From the NCBI RefSeq assembly GCF_030246905.1, contig NZ_CP126741.1:2976001-3040000 (forward strand): a DNA stretch of 64,000 nucleotides, read 5' to 3'. The stretch is from Microbacterium sp. zg-Y818. Lineage in GTDB: Bacteria; Actinomycetota; Actinomycetes; Actinomycetales; Microbacteriaceae. This document shows, piece by piece, positions 7,851 to 16,618 of this stretch (position 1 is the first letter of the stretch; each line of letters opens with the position of its first letter). Both the position numbers and the translations under genes were made by a program. The notes beneath the pieces were generated by a model. The model did no database searches and had not been told where the DNA came from. It was given only the letters and a program-made list of their open reading frames with translations.

Positions 7851-8783
7851 ATGTCACTCGAAGGCAAAGTCGCCATCGTCACCGGATCGGGCCGCGGGCT
7901 GGGCCTGGCTTACGCACAGGAGCTGGCCCGCCAGGGCGCCGCGGTCGTGGTGAACGACGTGGCGGAGGACGTCGCGGCCCGGGCCGTGGCATCCATCGTC
8001 GACGCCGGGGGCCGGGCGACCGCCGTGGTGGCCGCGGTCGGCCCCACCCAGACGGCGCAGCAGCTCGTGAAGGCGGCCGTCGACACGTACGGGGGGCTGG
8101 ACATCGTCGTGACGAATGCCGGGGTGCTGCGAGACACCGTGCTGTGGAAGATGAGCGATGACGACTTCGACGTCGTGATCGACGTGCATCTGCGCGGCAC
8201 CTTCACCTGCGTGCGCGAAGCGGTGACCTACATGCGCGCCAACTCCGTCCCGGGGCGCGTCATCTGCATCGGCTCCCCCACCGGCCAGCGAGGCAACTTC
8301 GGGCAGACCAACTACGCCGCCGCCAAGGCGGGGATCGCCGGCATGGTGCGCACCTGGGCGCTCGAGTTGAAGAAGGCCGGGATCACCGCGAACACCGTCA
8401 TCCCGGTCGCCGCCACCGCGATGACCGCCACGGTGCCGTACTTCGCCGCCGCAGTATCCGCCGACGCCGCCGGCGAGCAGATGCCGCCGTTCTTCCGCCA
8501 CGACCTCGGCTTCGGCACAGCAGACGACGTCGCCGGACTCATCGCCTATCTGGCATCGGATGCCGCAGCGGGCATCACCGGCCAGGCCATCGGCGTCGGC
8601 GGCGATCGCCTGCAGGTGTGGTCGCACCCCGAGCCCGTCGTGACGGCGTACCGGGAGGGCGGCTGGACGTTCGATGCGCTCGTCGAATCGGGCGAGGTGC
8701 TGCTCGCCGGCAATCTGCAGGGCGTGGGCGAACAGTTCCCACCCCTGCCGGAAGAGCTCCAGCAGCCCGCACCCACCGCCTGA
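7851..8783 (+). CDS. SDR-family 3-hydroxyacyl-CoA dehydrogenase
   Basis: Classical-length SDR with a C-terminal extension (310 residues). TGSGRGLG at 11-18 binds NAD(P), VTNAG lies near 88, and the catalytic Tyr/Lys are in TNYAAAKAG (about Tyr155, Lys159). It resembles the dehydrogenase domain of multifunctional beta-oxidation enzymes. In the p-coumarate pathway such an SDR (CouN in Rhodococcus; an equivalent is encoded in the phd cluster of Corynebacterium) oxidises 3-hydroxy-3-(4-hydroxyphenyl)propanoyl-CoA to the beta-keto thioester. First gene of the operon and the one directly behind the MarR operator. Confidence 0.85.
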   Translation: MSLEGKVAIVTGSGRGLGLAYAQELARQGAAVVVNDVAEDVAARAVASIVDAGGRATAVVAAVGPTQTAQQLVKAAVDTYGGLDIVVTNAGVLRDTVLWKMSDDDFDVVIDVHLRGTFTCVREAVTYMRANSVPGRVICIGSPTGQRGNFGQTNYAAAKAGIAGMVRTWALELKKAGITANTVIPVAATAMTATVPYFAAAVSADAAGEQMPPFFRHDLGFGTADDVAGLIAYLASDAAAGITGQAIGVGGDRLQVWSHPEPVVTAYREGGWTFDALVESGEVLLAGNLQGVGEQFPPLPEELQQPAPTA

Positions 8784-8826
8784 CCCCGTCCCTTCGGGGC
8801 CGGCACACCCTCGCAACGGAGCGATG

Positions 8827-9720
8827 ATGACCCGGTACAGTCCCGCGATCGACATCGATGCGATCACTGCGATCGATGTCCACGTGCACGTCGAGATCGA
8901 CGCGCACGGACACTCGTCGCTGCCGGAGGACCTCACCGAGGCTGCGGCGAAGTACTTCGCCACCGACGGACCGAGCCCCGACCTCGACGCGATCGCGGCC
9001 TACTACCGCGAACGCCGGATGGCCGCGGTGGTGTTCACCGTGGATTCCGAGACCAACCTCGGCCACCCCGCGATCTCCAGTGCCGAGATCGCCGAGGGCG
9101 CGTCCCGCAACAACGACGTGCTCATCCCCTTCGGCTCCGTTGACCCGCGCAAGGGCGACGCGGCGATCACGCAGGCGCGCCGCCTCATCGAGGACAGCGG
9201 CGTGCGCGGGTTCAAGTTCCACCCCACCGTGCAAGGGTTCGACCCGTCGGATCCCGTGCACTTCCCGCTCTACGAGGTGCTGCAGGATGCCGGCGTCGTG
9301 GCGCTGTTCCACACCGGGCAGACCGGGATCGGCGCGGGGATGCCGGGCGGGCGGGGGTTCCGGCTGGGGCTGTCGAACCCGATGCTCCTCGACGTCGTGG
9401 CCGCCGAGCACCCCGATCTGCAGATCATCATGGCCCACCCCTCCGTGCCGTGGCAGGACGAAGCACTGTCGGTGGCGACCCACAAGCACAACACCTGGAT
9501 CGACCTGTCGGGCTGGAGCCCCAAGTACTTTCCCGCCGAGCTCGTCCGCTACGCGAACTCGGTGCTCAAGCACCGCGTGCTGTTCGGATCGGACTTTCCG
9601 ATGATCACCCCCGACCGGTGGATCCGCGACCTCGCGCACGCCGCGTTCAAGCCAGAGGCGCTGCCCGCGATCATGAAGGACAACGCCGTCCGGCTGCTGG
9701 GCCTCGGGGGTGACTCGTGA
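8827..9720 (+). CDS. amidohydrolase-family beta-ketoacyl-CoA hydrolase (CouO-like)
   Basis: Amidohydrolase-2 family protein of 297 residues. Metal-binding His19 and His21 are in DVHVHVE, further ligand candidates are His in FKFHPTV and IMAHPS, and the late Asp is in LFGSDFP. In the non-thiolytic phenylpropanoid route, a protein of this family cleaves 4-hydroxyphenyl-beta-ketopropanoyl-CoA to 4-hydroxybenzoate plus acetyl-CoA. Neighbours (SDR, acyl-CoA dehydrogenase, MaoC, CoA ligase) support that role. The start is ATG 8827, 5 nt after GGAG; the ATG directly before it (8824) is only 2 nt away. Its stop overlaps the next start (GTGA). Confidence 0.8.
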   Translation: MTRYSPAIDIDAITAIDVHVHVEIDAHGHSSLPEDLTEAAAKYFATDGPSPDLDAIAAYYRERRMAAVVFTVDSETNLGHPAISSAEIAEGASRNNDVLIPFGSVDPRKGDAAITQARRLIEDSGVRGFKFHPTVQGFDPSDPVHFPLYEVLQDAGVVALFHTGQTGIGAGMPGGRGFRLGLSNPMLLDVVAAEHPDLQIIMAHPSVPWQDEALSVATHKHNTWIDLSGWSPKYFPAELVRYANSVLKHRVLFGSDFPMITPDRWIRDLAHAAFKPEALPAIMKDNAVRLLGLGGDS

Positions 9721-10901
9721 CCATCGCCCCGACCGCGCTCGGCTACGACCCCTACGGGTTCGCAGAGACCCACCTGAGTTCTGCCGCCCGTGCGGTGCTG
9801 ACCACGCTTGCGGCCGCGCTCGACCGTGACGTCACGCCGCTCATGCGCGACGCGTGGGAGACCGCGACCATGCCCGAGGGCGTGCTGGGCGTGCTCATTC
9901 CGCTGGATCTCATGAACCCCGCCGGGGTGGACGAGCGGGAGGCGACATCGTCGATGTTCTCCGGGTTCCGCACCCTGGTGCTCGCCCGTGCGGACGTCTC
10001 CGTCGCCACGCTCTACAACGCCCAGTCCGGCCTCTTCCGCGCCACCGTCGCCCTCGGCGGATCGCGCGAACAGTCGGCGCGCCTGGACGGCGCCATCCGC
10101 TCGTTCGGCCTGAAAGGCGTCTTCGCGCTGACCGAACCCGACCACGGATCCGACATCGCCGGGGGGCTGGCCACCACCGCCCGCCGAGACGGCGACACCT
10201 GGATCATCGACGGCGCGAAGCGGTGGATCGGCGGCGCGGCATCCGCGGACGTGCTGGCGGTGTTCGCCCGCGACGTGGCCGACGACGACGTGAAGGCCTT
10301 CCTCGTGCCCCGCACCGCCGCGGGGGTGAGCATCCGCAACATCGACGGCAAGGTCTCGCTCCGCCCGATGCAGAACGGCGTCATCGACCTCGACGGCGTG
10401 CGCGTGAGCGAGGAGGACCGGCTGCAGGGGATCGATTCGTGGCGTGACGTCACCGCGATCCTGCGCACGATGCGCTCGGACGTCGCGTGGATCGCCGCAG
10501 GGCTGCAGTCCGGTTCGCTGGAGGCGGCCGTGCGCTACGTCACCGAGCGCGAGCAGTTCGGCCGACCCATCGGCGGGTTCCAGCTGGTGCAGGAGAAGCT
10601 CGCCCGCATGCTCGGCAACACGGTCGCCTCCCTGGGCATGGCCGTACAGCTGTCGGCCCGCCAGGACGCCGGGGCGTACGACGACGTGAACTCGGCGCTG
10701 GCGAAGCTTCAGACCGCACGCCTGGCGCGTGAGACGGTCGCCCTCGGCCGCGAGGTGCTCGGGGGCAACGGCATCCTCCTCGAGCACGACGTCGCGAGAT
10801 TCTTCGCCGATGCCGAAGCCGTGTACTCGTACGAGGGCACGCACGAGATCAATTCCCTCATCGTCGGCCGTGGCCTCACCGGCCTGTCCGCATTCGTCTG
10901 A
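9717..10901 (+). CDS. acyl-CoA dehydrogenase
   Basis: 394-residue flavoprotein of the acyl-CoA dehydrogenase family: FALTEPDHGSD (FAD/substrate), the WIGGAASADVLAVFARD middle region, and the catalytic Glu373 in YSYEGTHEIN. In this cluster it would desaturate aryl-propanoyl-CoA (for example dihydro-p-coumaroyl-CoA) to cinnamoyl-type CoA, extending the pathway to saturated phenylpropanoids, as in the phd cluster of Corynebacterium. GTG start overlaps the amidohydrolase stop by 4 nt. Confidence 0.9.
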   Translation: MTIAPTALGYDPYGFAETHLSSAARAVLTTLAAALDRDVTPLMRDAWETATMPEGVLGVLIPLDLMNPAGVDEREATSSMFSGFRTLVLARADVSVATLYNAQSGLFRATVALGGSREQSARLDGAIRSFGLKGVFALTEPDHGSDIAGGLATTARRDGDTWIIDGAKRWIGGAASADVLAVFARDVADDDVKAFLVPRTAAGVSIRNIDGKVSLRPMQNGVIDLDGVRVSEEDRLQGIDSWRDVTAILRTMRSDVAWIAAGLQSGSLEAAVRYVTEREQFGRPIGGFQLVQEKLARMLGNTVASLGMAVQLSARQDAGAYDDVNSALAKLQTARLARETVALGREVLGGNGILLEHDVARFFADAEAVYSYEGTHEINSLIVGRGLTGLSAFV

Positions 10902-10921
10902 ACCGACCCCAGGAGCGCCCT

Positions 10922-11377
10922 ATGACCACCACCGTCGCCTACGCCGATCTGCCCTCGCTCGTGGGCACCGACCTCGGATACTCCGATTGGCTCGACATCA
11001 CGCAGGAGCGCGTCGACACGTTCGCCGACGCGACCGGCGACCACCAGTGGATCCACACCGACCCCGAGCGCGCGAAGGACGGCCCGTTCGGCGCCCCGAT
11101 CGCCCACGGGTTCCTCACGCTGTCGCTGCTTATTCCGCTCTGGAGCGAGCTGCTCGAGGTCGAGGGGGCGGGCACGAAGGTCAATTACGGCCTCGACAAG
11201 GTGCGCTTCGTCTCCCCCGTCCCGGTCGGCTCCCGCATCCGCTTGACGGGCACGATCGCCGACATCACCGAAGTCGGCGGCGGCTACCAGCTGGTCGTCG
11301 ACATCACGATCGAGACCGAGGGCGGCGCCAAGCCCGCCGTCGTGGCCCGCAGCCTGCAGCGCCTGTACGCCGCCTGA
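10922..11377 (+). CDS. MaoC-like enoyl-CoA hydratase
   Basis: 151-residue hot-dog-fold (R)-hydratase. The hydratase-2 motif is complete: Asp40 and His45 in ATGDHQWIHTDPERA, followed by GAPIAHGFLTLSL. Expected to add water to cinnamoyl/p-coumaroyl-CoA, giving the 3-hydroxy thioester used by the SDR. Lies 20 nt after the acyl-CoA dehydrogenase with CCAGGAG upstream, so it is in the same operon. Confidence 0.88.
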   Translation: MTTTVAYADLPSLVGTDLGYSDWLDITQERVDTFADATGDHQWIHTDPERAKDGPFGAPIAHGFLTLSLLIPLWSELLEVEGAGTKVNYGLDKVRFVSPVPVGSRIRLTGTIADITEVGGGYQLVVDITIETEGGAKPAVVARSLQRLYAA

Positions 11378-11389
11378 ACAGGCACCCCC

Positions 11390-11436
11390 GAACACCGCAG
11401 GACAGAACACCGCACACCGCACAACCGAACACCGCA
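11390..11436. repeat. short direct repeats GAACACCGCA (three copies)
   Basis: GAACACCGCA occurs at 11390-11399, 11405-11414 and 11427-11436, with the related CACACCGCACA between the last two. They fill the start of the 135-bp gap between the MaoC gene and the ABC binding-protein gene. They could be slippage products or regulator sites; nothing decides between these. Confidence 0.5.
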
Positions 11437-11512
11437 TGACCGAGCAGTGTCGCTGTACCCGCCGCCCGCGGCGGTTCCGCACCATCCGTCAGTCACAAGG
11501 GAGTTTCTCCAG

Positions 11513-12514
11513 ATGCGCAATCTACGAATCACAGCCGTCGCCGTACTGGCGACCGCCGGCCTGCTGCTGACCGCCTGTTCCGGGGGCGGGTCGCTCGACG
11601 GCGAGGCCGCCGATCCCGGCGCCGACAGCGAGGGCACGGCCGAACTCATCCCCGTGACCGTCGGCCTCATCCCCATCGCGGCTGCCGCCGCCGTGCAGAT
11701 GGGCATCGACGACGGCCTGTTCGAGGAGCAGGGCCTGGACGTCACCGTGCAGATCGGCCAGGGAGGCGCGGCACTGCTGCCCGCCGTCTCCAGCGGCGAC
11801 ATCGAGTTCGCCGTGGGCAACCCGCTGTCCGTGCTGGTCGCCGCCAGCCAGGGTCTGGACATGAACATCATCGCCGGGTACTCCAGCGTCGACGTTCCGC
11901 CGGACATGCTGCCCACCGGCGTGATCGTGAAGGAGGACTCCGGCATCACGACCTGGAAGGACCTCGAGGGCAAGAAGGTCGCCGTCAACGCCTTCAACAC
12001 GCAGGGCGACCTGGCCATCATGGAGTCGGTCGCCATGGACGGCGGAGACCCGACCGCGGTGGAGTTCACCGAGATCGCCTTCCCCGACCAGCAGCCTCAG
12101 CTCGAACAGGGCAACATCGACGCCTCGTGGGTGCCGGAGCCGTTCGTGGGTGCCGCGCTCGCCACCGACGGCCTCATGCTGCTCGGTGAGCCCATGGGCA
12201 ACGCCATCCCCGGATTGGCGTCGATGGTGACGTTCACCTCTGCGAAATTCGCAGAGGAGAACCCCGACGTCGTCGAGAAGTTCCGTGCCGGCATCGCGGC
12301 ATCGCTCGACGCGGCGATGGCCGACACCGACGCCTACCGCGACGTGATCGCCACCTTCACCGGCATGGATCCCGCAGTGGTCGAGAAGATCAACCTCGAG
12401 CACCTCTCCGCCGACCTCGACGAGAGCATCATCGAGGACCTCAGCGCGCTCGCCCTGAAGTACCAGTTCCTCGAGCAGGAGCCGGACCTCGAGCAGGTCC
12501 TGCTGCTGAACTGA
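11513..12514 (+). CDS. ABC transporter substrate-binding lipoprotein, SsuA/TauA/NMT1 type
   Basis: 333 residues with a lipoprotein signal: MRNLRITAVAVLATAGLLL then the lipobox LTAC, so it is anchored outside the membrane. Body motifs such as TVGLIPIAAAAAVQMGIDDGLF and GGAALLPAVSSGDIEFAVGNP are those of NMT1/SsuA-like binding proteins. Such importers carry sulfonates, thiamine precursors and also aromatic acids (for example phthalate). Located inside the phenylpropanoid operon, it probably binds a cinnamate-type acid. Start 11513 has AAGGGAG upstream; the frame open from 11447 lacks coding character. Confidence 0.9.
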   Translation: MRNLRITAVAVLATAGLLLTACSGGGSLDGEAADPGADSEGTAELIPVTVGLIPIAAAAAVQMGIDDGLFEEQGLDVTVQIGQGGAALLPAVSSGDIEFAVGNPLSVLVAASQGLDMNIIAGYSSVDVPPDMLPTGVIVKEDSGITTWKDLEGKKVAVNAFNTQGDLAIMESVAMDGGDPTAVEFTEIAFPDQQPQLEQGNIDASWVPEPFVGAALATDGLMLLGEPMGNAIPGLASMVTFTSAKFAEENPDVVEKFRAGIAASLDAAMADTDAYRDVIATFTGMDPAVVEKINLEHLSADLDESIIEDLSALALKYQFLEQEPDLEQVLLLN

Positions 12515-12520
12515 CCGCGT

Positions 12521-12549
12521 CGGCCCGCCGCCCTCCCGGCGGCGGGCCG
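12521..12549 (+). terminator. intra-operon hairpin after the binding-protein gene
   Basis: CGGCCCGCCGCC-CTCCC-GGCGGCGGGCCG, a perfect 12-bp stem with a 5-nt loop and no T-run, begins 7 nt after the binding-protein stop. Such hairpins commonly stabilise the upstream mRNA or lower expression of downstream genes in an operon, which would suit a binding protein needed in excess. Confidence 0.6.
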
Positions 12550-12585
12550 GCACGGCACCGAACCCGCCGTTCGAAAGAGGCCGTC

Positions 12586-14121
12586 GTGCACAATCAAGGC
12601 ATCGGAACGTGGATCACCCGCCGCAGCATGCGTTCGATGGACGACGTCGCGATCTCGTTCCGCGACGAGTCGCTCGGCTACCGTTCTCTCGCCCAACGCA
12701 TCCGGCGCCTGGCCGTGGCCCTCGCCGACCGAGGCGTATCGGCCGGGGACCGCGTCGCCTACCTCGGCAACAACCACCCGTCCTTCCTGGAATCGCTGTT
12801 CGCCACCGCCACGCTCGGCGCGATCTTCGTGCCGCTCAACTCCCGTCTCGCCGCGCCGGAGATCGAGTTCGCGCTCGAGGACTCCGGCGCGACCACCCTG
12901 ATCCTTCACGCCGACCTGCGCGACCTCGCCCGCGCCGGCGCCTGGTCCACCGGTGTCACCCGGCGCATCATCGTCGCCGGCGACTCCTATCCCGCCGTCG
13001 AGTCGTACGACGAGGTCCTCACCTCGGGTGCGGACGTCGAGCTCGATGTGCCCGTCACCCTCGACGACCCGGCCCTCATCCTCTACACCTCCGGCACCAC
13101 CGGGCACCCGAAGGGCGCCGTGCTCACCCACGGCAACCTCACGTGGAACTGCTTCAACGCGATCGTCGACTACGGCGTCCACGCCGCCGAGCGCGTGCTG
13201 CTGATCTCGCCGCTGTTCCACGTCGCCTCCCTCAGCATGGGGGCGCTTCCCGTGCTGCTGCAGGGCGGCCGGGTGATCCTGCACGAGAAATTCGACCCGG
13301 CTCACGTCTTGAAGACGGTGGCAGCCGAGCGGGTGACGATGCTGGCGGGCGTTCCCACGACCTTCCAGATGCTCCAGGAGCACCCCGACTGGGACACGAC
13401 CGACATCAGCAGCCTGCAGCACCTGACCTGTGGCGGCTCCACCATGCCCGAGCGGATGCTCGAGGCGTACGAACAGCGCGGCCTATCGTTCTCCTGCGGT
13501 TACGGCATGACCGAGACCTCCCCTGGTGCGACGGCGATGCCGCCGCGGATGTCGAAGGCGAAGATGGGCTCCGCCGGCATCCGCCACTTCTTCACCGACG
13601 TGAAGATCGTCGACGAGCACGGCGCGGATGCCCCCGTCGGCGCGGTGGGTGAGATCTGGGTGAGCGGCCCGAACGTCATCACCGAATACTGGCGCCGCCC
13701 CGAGGCCACCGCGGCCGCCTTCGTCGGCGGCTGGTTCCGCTCCGGCGACCTCGGCACCATGGACGACGAGGGCTATCTGCGGATCTCGGACCGGCTCAAG
13801 GACATGATCATCTCGGGTGGGGAGAACATCTACTCCGCAGAGGTGGAGAGCATCATCATGGAGATCCCCGAGATCTCGTCCGTCGCGCTCATCGGGGTCG
13901 CCGATGAGAGATGGGGGGAGGTGCCGCTGGCCGTGGTGAGCCTGAAGGGCGGCGCGCACCTGCCCGCAGACGCCATCGCGCAGCACCTGAACGGCCGACT
14001 GGCCAAGTACAAGATCCCCCAGCACGTGGTCTTCACCGACGAACTGCCGCGCACCGCGAGCGGAAAGGTGCGCAAGGCCGACCTGCGCGCCCGCTACGGC
14101 TCCGGCACCCCGCTCAACTGA
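12586..14121 (+). CDS. acyl-CoA ligase, p-coumarate/cinnamate type
   Basis: 511-residue AMP-forming synthetase. The P-loop LILYTSGTTGHPKGA lies at 165-179, the adenylate motif is YGMTETSPG, the hinge is in SDRLKDMIISGGENIY, and the catalytic C-terminal Lys is in TASGKVRKAD. It would activate the imported phenylpropanoid to its CoA thioester. In the cou/phd systems the equivalent enzyme is the entry step and its product is the inducer. GTG start at 12586 after GAAAGAGG. It is placed between importer genes, implying uptake and activation are co-expressed. Confidence 0.88.
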   Translation: MHNQGIGTWITRRSMRSMDDVAISFRDESLGYRSLAQRIRRLAVALADRGVSAGDRVAYLGNNHPSFLESLFATATLGAIFVPLNSRLAAPEIEFALEDSGATTLILHADLRDLARAGAWSTGVTRRIIVAGDSYPAVESYDEVLTSGADVELDVPVTLDDPALILYTSGTTGHPKGAVLTHGNLTWNCFNAIVDYGVHAAERVLLISPLFHVASLSMGALPVLLQGGRVILHEKFDPAHVLKTVAAERVTMLAGVPTTFQMLQEHPDWDTTDISSLQHLTCGGSTMPERMLEAYEQRGLSFSCGYGMTETSPGATAMPPRMSKAKMGSAGIRHFFTDVKIVDEHGADAPVGAVGEIWVSGPNVITEYWRRPEATAAAFVGGWFRSGDLGTMDDEGYLRISDRLKDMIISGGENIYSAEVESIIMEIPEISSVALIGVADERWGEVPLAVVSLKGGAHLPADAIAQHLNGRLAKYKIPQHVVFTDELPRTASGKVRKADLRARYGSGTPLN

Positions 14122-14143
14122 ACCGGCCACGAGGAGATCGACG

Positions 14144-14992
14144 ATGAGCATCGCAGCACCCGACGAAGCGACGGTGACCCGCACCGTCGCGATCGCGAAA
14201 GCGCGCGCCCGACGCCGGTTCTCCCCTCGCAAGGCGCTGCTCGGCATCGCCGGCATCGTGCTCTTCTTGGCGATCTGGGAGCTCGCCTCGCGCACGGGAC
14301 TCGTCGACGCGAGGTATCTCCCGCCTCCGACTGTGGTGATCCCGCATCTGTTCCAGGTCGCCACCTTCCCCGATTTCTGGGTCGCCGTCGGCGACACGCT
14401 GCTGGCGTGGGGGGTGGGCTTGCTCATCGCCCTGGTGCTTGCGAGCGTGCTGGGCGTCGTGATCGGGTTGTCGCCGTTCCTGCGCCGTGCGACGAACTCG
14501 ACGGTGGAGTTCCTGCGCCCGATCCCCTCGGTGGCCCTCATCCCCCTTGCCGTGCTGCTGTTCGGCATCCGCTTCGAGGCGACGCTGCTGCTCGTGGTCT
14601 ACGCGGCGTTCTGGCAGATCTTCATCCAGGTGCTCTACGGCGTCGCCGACGTCGATCAGGTGGCCATGAGCACGGGTCGCAGCTATGGGTTCTCACGCTG
14701 GCAGCTGGTCACCGGGATCGTGTTCCCCACGACCCTCCCGTACCTCATGACGGGAGTGCGCCTGGCATCGGCGATCGCGCTCATCCTGGCGGTCACGGCG
14801 CAGCTCGTCATCGGCACGCCCGGCCTGGGCAACGAGATCGCCTTCGCCCAGAACGCCGGCAACTACAACACGATGTACGCGCTGATGATCGCGACCGGGC
14901 TGCTGGGTGTGCTGATCAATCTGGGGGCCCGAGCGCTCGAGCGCCGGCTGCTGTCGTGGCACACGTCGGTACGAGGCGAGGTGCCGGCATGA
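14144..14992 (+). CDS. ABC transporter permease, SsuC/TauC type
   Basis: 282-residue inner-membrane protein of the BPD_transp_1 family with about six membrane helices. The EAA-loop region is around QVAMSTGRSYGFSRWQLV, matching SsuC/TauC permeases. The N-terminal 40 residues are cytoplasmic and basic. First of two permeases; its stop overlaps the next start (ATGA at 14989-14992). Works with the binding protein at 11513 and the ATPase at 15755. Confidence 0.88.
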   Translation: MSIAAPDEATVTRTVAIAKARARRRFSPRKALLGIAGIVLFLAIWELASRTGLVDARYLPPPTVVIPHLFQVATFPDFWVAVGDTLLAWGVGLLIALVLASVLGVVIGLSPFLRRATNSTVEFLRPIPSVALIPLAVLLFGIRFEATLLLVVYAAFWQIFIQVLYGVADVDQVAMSTGRSYGFSRWQLVTGIVFPTTLPYLMTGVRLASAIALILAVTAQLVIGTPGLGNEIAFAQNAGNYNTMYALMIATGLLGVLINLGARALERRLLSWHTSVRGEVPA

Positions 14993-15765
14993 GAAAGGTC
15001 CTCGTCGGGGTCGCCTTCACCCTGGGGCTGCCCGCGATCCTCGTCACCGTCTGGTGGATCAGCACCATCGTCTCGCCGAGTTTCTTCGTCCCCGAGCCGG
15101 CCGAGCTGATCGGCGAGTTCTTCACACTGTGGTTCGGCCCGCGCTTCTGGGCCGACGTGGTGCCGAGCGTCGGCCGTTTCGCCGCCGGGGTGGCCGTCGC
15201 CATCGTCGCGGGCATGCTGCTGGGCATCGTCATCGGCTTGAACCGCACCCTGCGGGCGCTGACCGAACCCCTGTTCGAGTTCTTCCGCGCGCTGCCCGCA
15301 CCCGTGCTGGTGCCGCCGCTGCTGCTGATCATCGGCCCGAACGATGCCATGAAGATCGTCGTGATCGCGATCGGCGCGGTCTGGCCGGTGCTGCTGAACA
15401 CGGTGGAGGGTGTGCGCGCCGCCGACCCCGTGCAGAACGACACCAGCCGTTCCTACGGCATCTCGGGGTTCAACCGGGTGCGCTACCAGGTGCTCCCCTC
15501 GGCGGCGCCGCAGATCCTCGCCGGAGTGCGCCAGAGTCTGCCGATCGGACTCATCCTCATGGTGATCTCGGAGATGTTCGCGCCCACCGGCGGTCTGGGA
15601 GCTGCCATCATCCGCTTCCAGCGCACGTTCGCGATCCCCGAGATGTGGTCGGGCATCCTGCTGCTGGGAATCCTGGGCTTCCTCGTCGCGGTGATCTTCC
15701 GCTTCGTGGAACGCCGCATCCTCCGCTGGTACTACGGACTGAAGGACATCGAGAATGCTGGCTGA
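14989..15765 (+). CDS. ABC transporter permease, SsuC/TauC type (second)
   Basis: 258 residues with about six membrane helices; the EAA-type loop is around NDTSRSYGISGFNRVRYQ. Paralogous to the preceding permease, so the importer probably has a heterodimeric membrane domain, unlike the homodimeric SsuC systems. Begins with MRKVLVGVAFTL at 14989, coupled to the preceding stop. The much longer open frame starting at 14407 is a shadow of the first permease. The following ATPase starts 11 nt before its stop. Confidence 0.87.
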   Translation: MRKVLVGVAFTLGLPAILVTVWWISTIVSPSFFVPEPAELIGEFFTLWFGPRFWADVVPSVGRFAAGVAVAIVAGMLLGIVIGLNRTLRALTEPLFEFFRALPAPVLVPPLLLIIGPNDAMKIVVIAIGAVWPVLLNTVEGVRAADPVQNDTSRSYGISGFNRVRYQVLPSAAPQILAGVRQSLPIGLILMVISEMFAPTGGLGAAIIRFQRTFAIPEMWSGILLLGILGFLVAVIFRFVERRILRWYYGLKDIENAG

Positions 15766-16618
15766 TCCCGCCGCCCCACTGAACACCGTCTCGTACGGCC
15801 GCACCCTGCCCGCGGCGGACACCCTGCTGTCGGTGCGCAACCTGAAGAAGGTGTACACCACCGACGGCGGCGACATCGAGGCCGTCCGCGATCTCACCTT
15901 CGACCTCGGCAAGAACGAGCTGACGTGCCTCGTGGGCCCGTCGGGCTCGGGAAAGACGACGCTGCTCAAGTGCATCGCCGGACTGCTCGCCCCGACGTCG
16001 GGCGAGGTGCTGCTCGACGGCAAGAAGGTCACCGCCCCGCCGAAGAAGATGGCCGTCGTCTTCCAGGAGTACGGGCGCTCCCTCTTCCCCTGGCTGCGCG
16101 TGGCCGAGAACGTCGAACTGCCGCTGAAGAACGCCGGCATGGGCAAGGAGCAGCGCCGGGCACTCGTCGACGAGGCACTGGCGAATGTTGGGCTGGACCA
16201 CGTCCCGCGGTCGTATCCGTGGCAGCTCTCCGGCGGCATGCAGCAGCGGGTGGCCATCGCCCGCGCCATCGCCTACCAGCCCGAAGTGCTGCTCATGGAC
16301 GAGCCGTTCGCCGCCGTCGACGCGCAGACCCGAGCAGACCTGGAGGACCTCGTGCGGGGCGTGCGCAAGACCCTCGGGCTGTCGGTGCTCTTCGTCACGC
16401 ACGACATCGACGAGTCGGTGTACCTCGGTGAGCGGGTCATCATGCTCTCCAGCTCTCCGACCATCGTGCAGGAGGACCTCATCGTCGACCTGCCAGAAGT
16501 GCGCGACCAGCTCGAGACACGATCGATGCCACGCTTCACCGAGCTGCGCCACCACGTGTACGAGCAGATCCAGCTGGCCAAGAAGGGGTTCCGTCCCGAC
16601 ATCGCGACCCGCGCATGA
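15755..16618 (+). CDS. ABC transporter ATP-binding protein, SsuB/TauB type
   Basis: 287 residues. Walker A GPSGSGKTT at 61-69, Q-loop in VVFQEYGRSLFPW, signature LSGGMQQRVAIARA, Walker B VLLMDEPFAAVD, and the switch His in LFVTHDIDE. Energises the aromatic-acid importer encoded just upstream. It overlaps the second permease by 11 nt and the following MFS gene by 4 nt (ATGA), so all are one transcription unit. Confidence 0.93.
   Translation: MLADPAAPLNTVSYGRTLPAADTLLSVRNLKKVYTTDGGDIEAVRDLTFDLGKNELTCLVGPSGSGKTTLLKCIAGLLAPTSGEVLLDGKKVTAPPKKMAVVFQEYGRSLFPWLRVAENVELPLKNAGMGKEQRRALVDEALANVGLDHVPRSYPWQLSGGMQQRVAIARAIAYQPEVLLMDEPFAAVDAQTRADLEDLVRGVRKTLGLSVLFVTHDIDESVYLGERVIMLSSSPTIVQEDLIVDLPEVRDQLETRSMPRFTELRHHVYEQIQLAKKGFRPDIATRA

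Noticed and set aside
8827..9720. Amidohydrolase as LigI (2-pyrone-4,6-dicarboxylate hydrolase) of the 4,5-cleavage pathway.
   Set aside because: LigI is in the same superfamily, but no ligC or ligAB is seen, and the gene is overlapped by acyl-CoA pathway genes, so the beta-ketoacyl-CoA hydrolase role is better supported.
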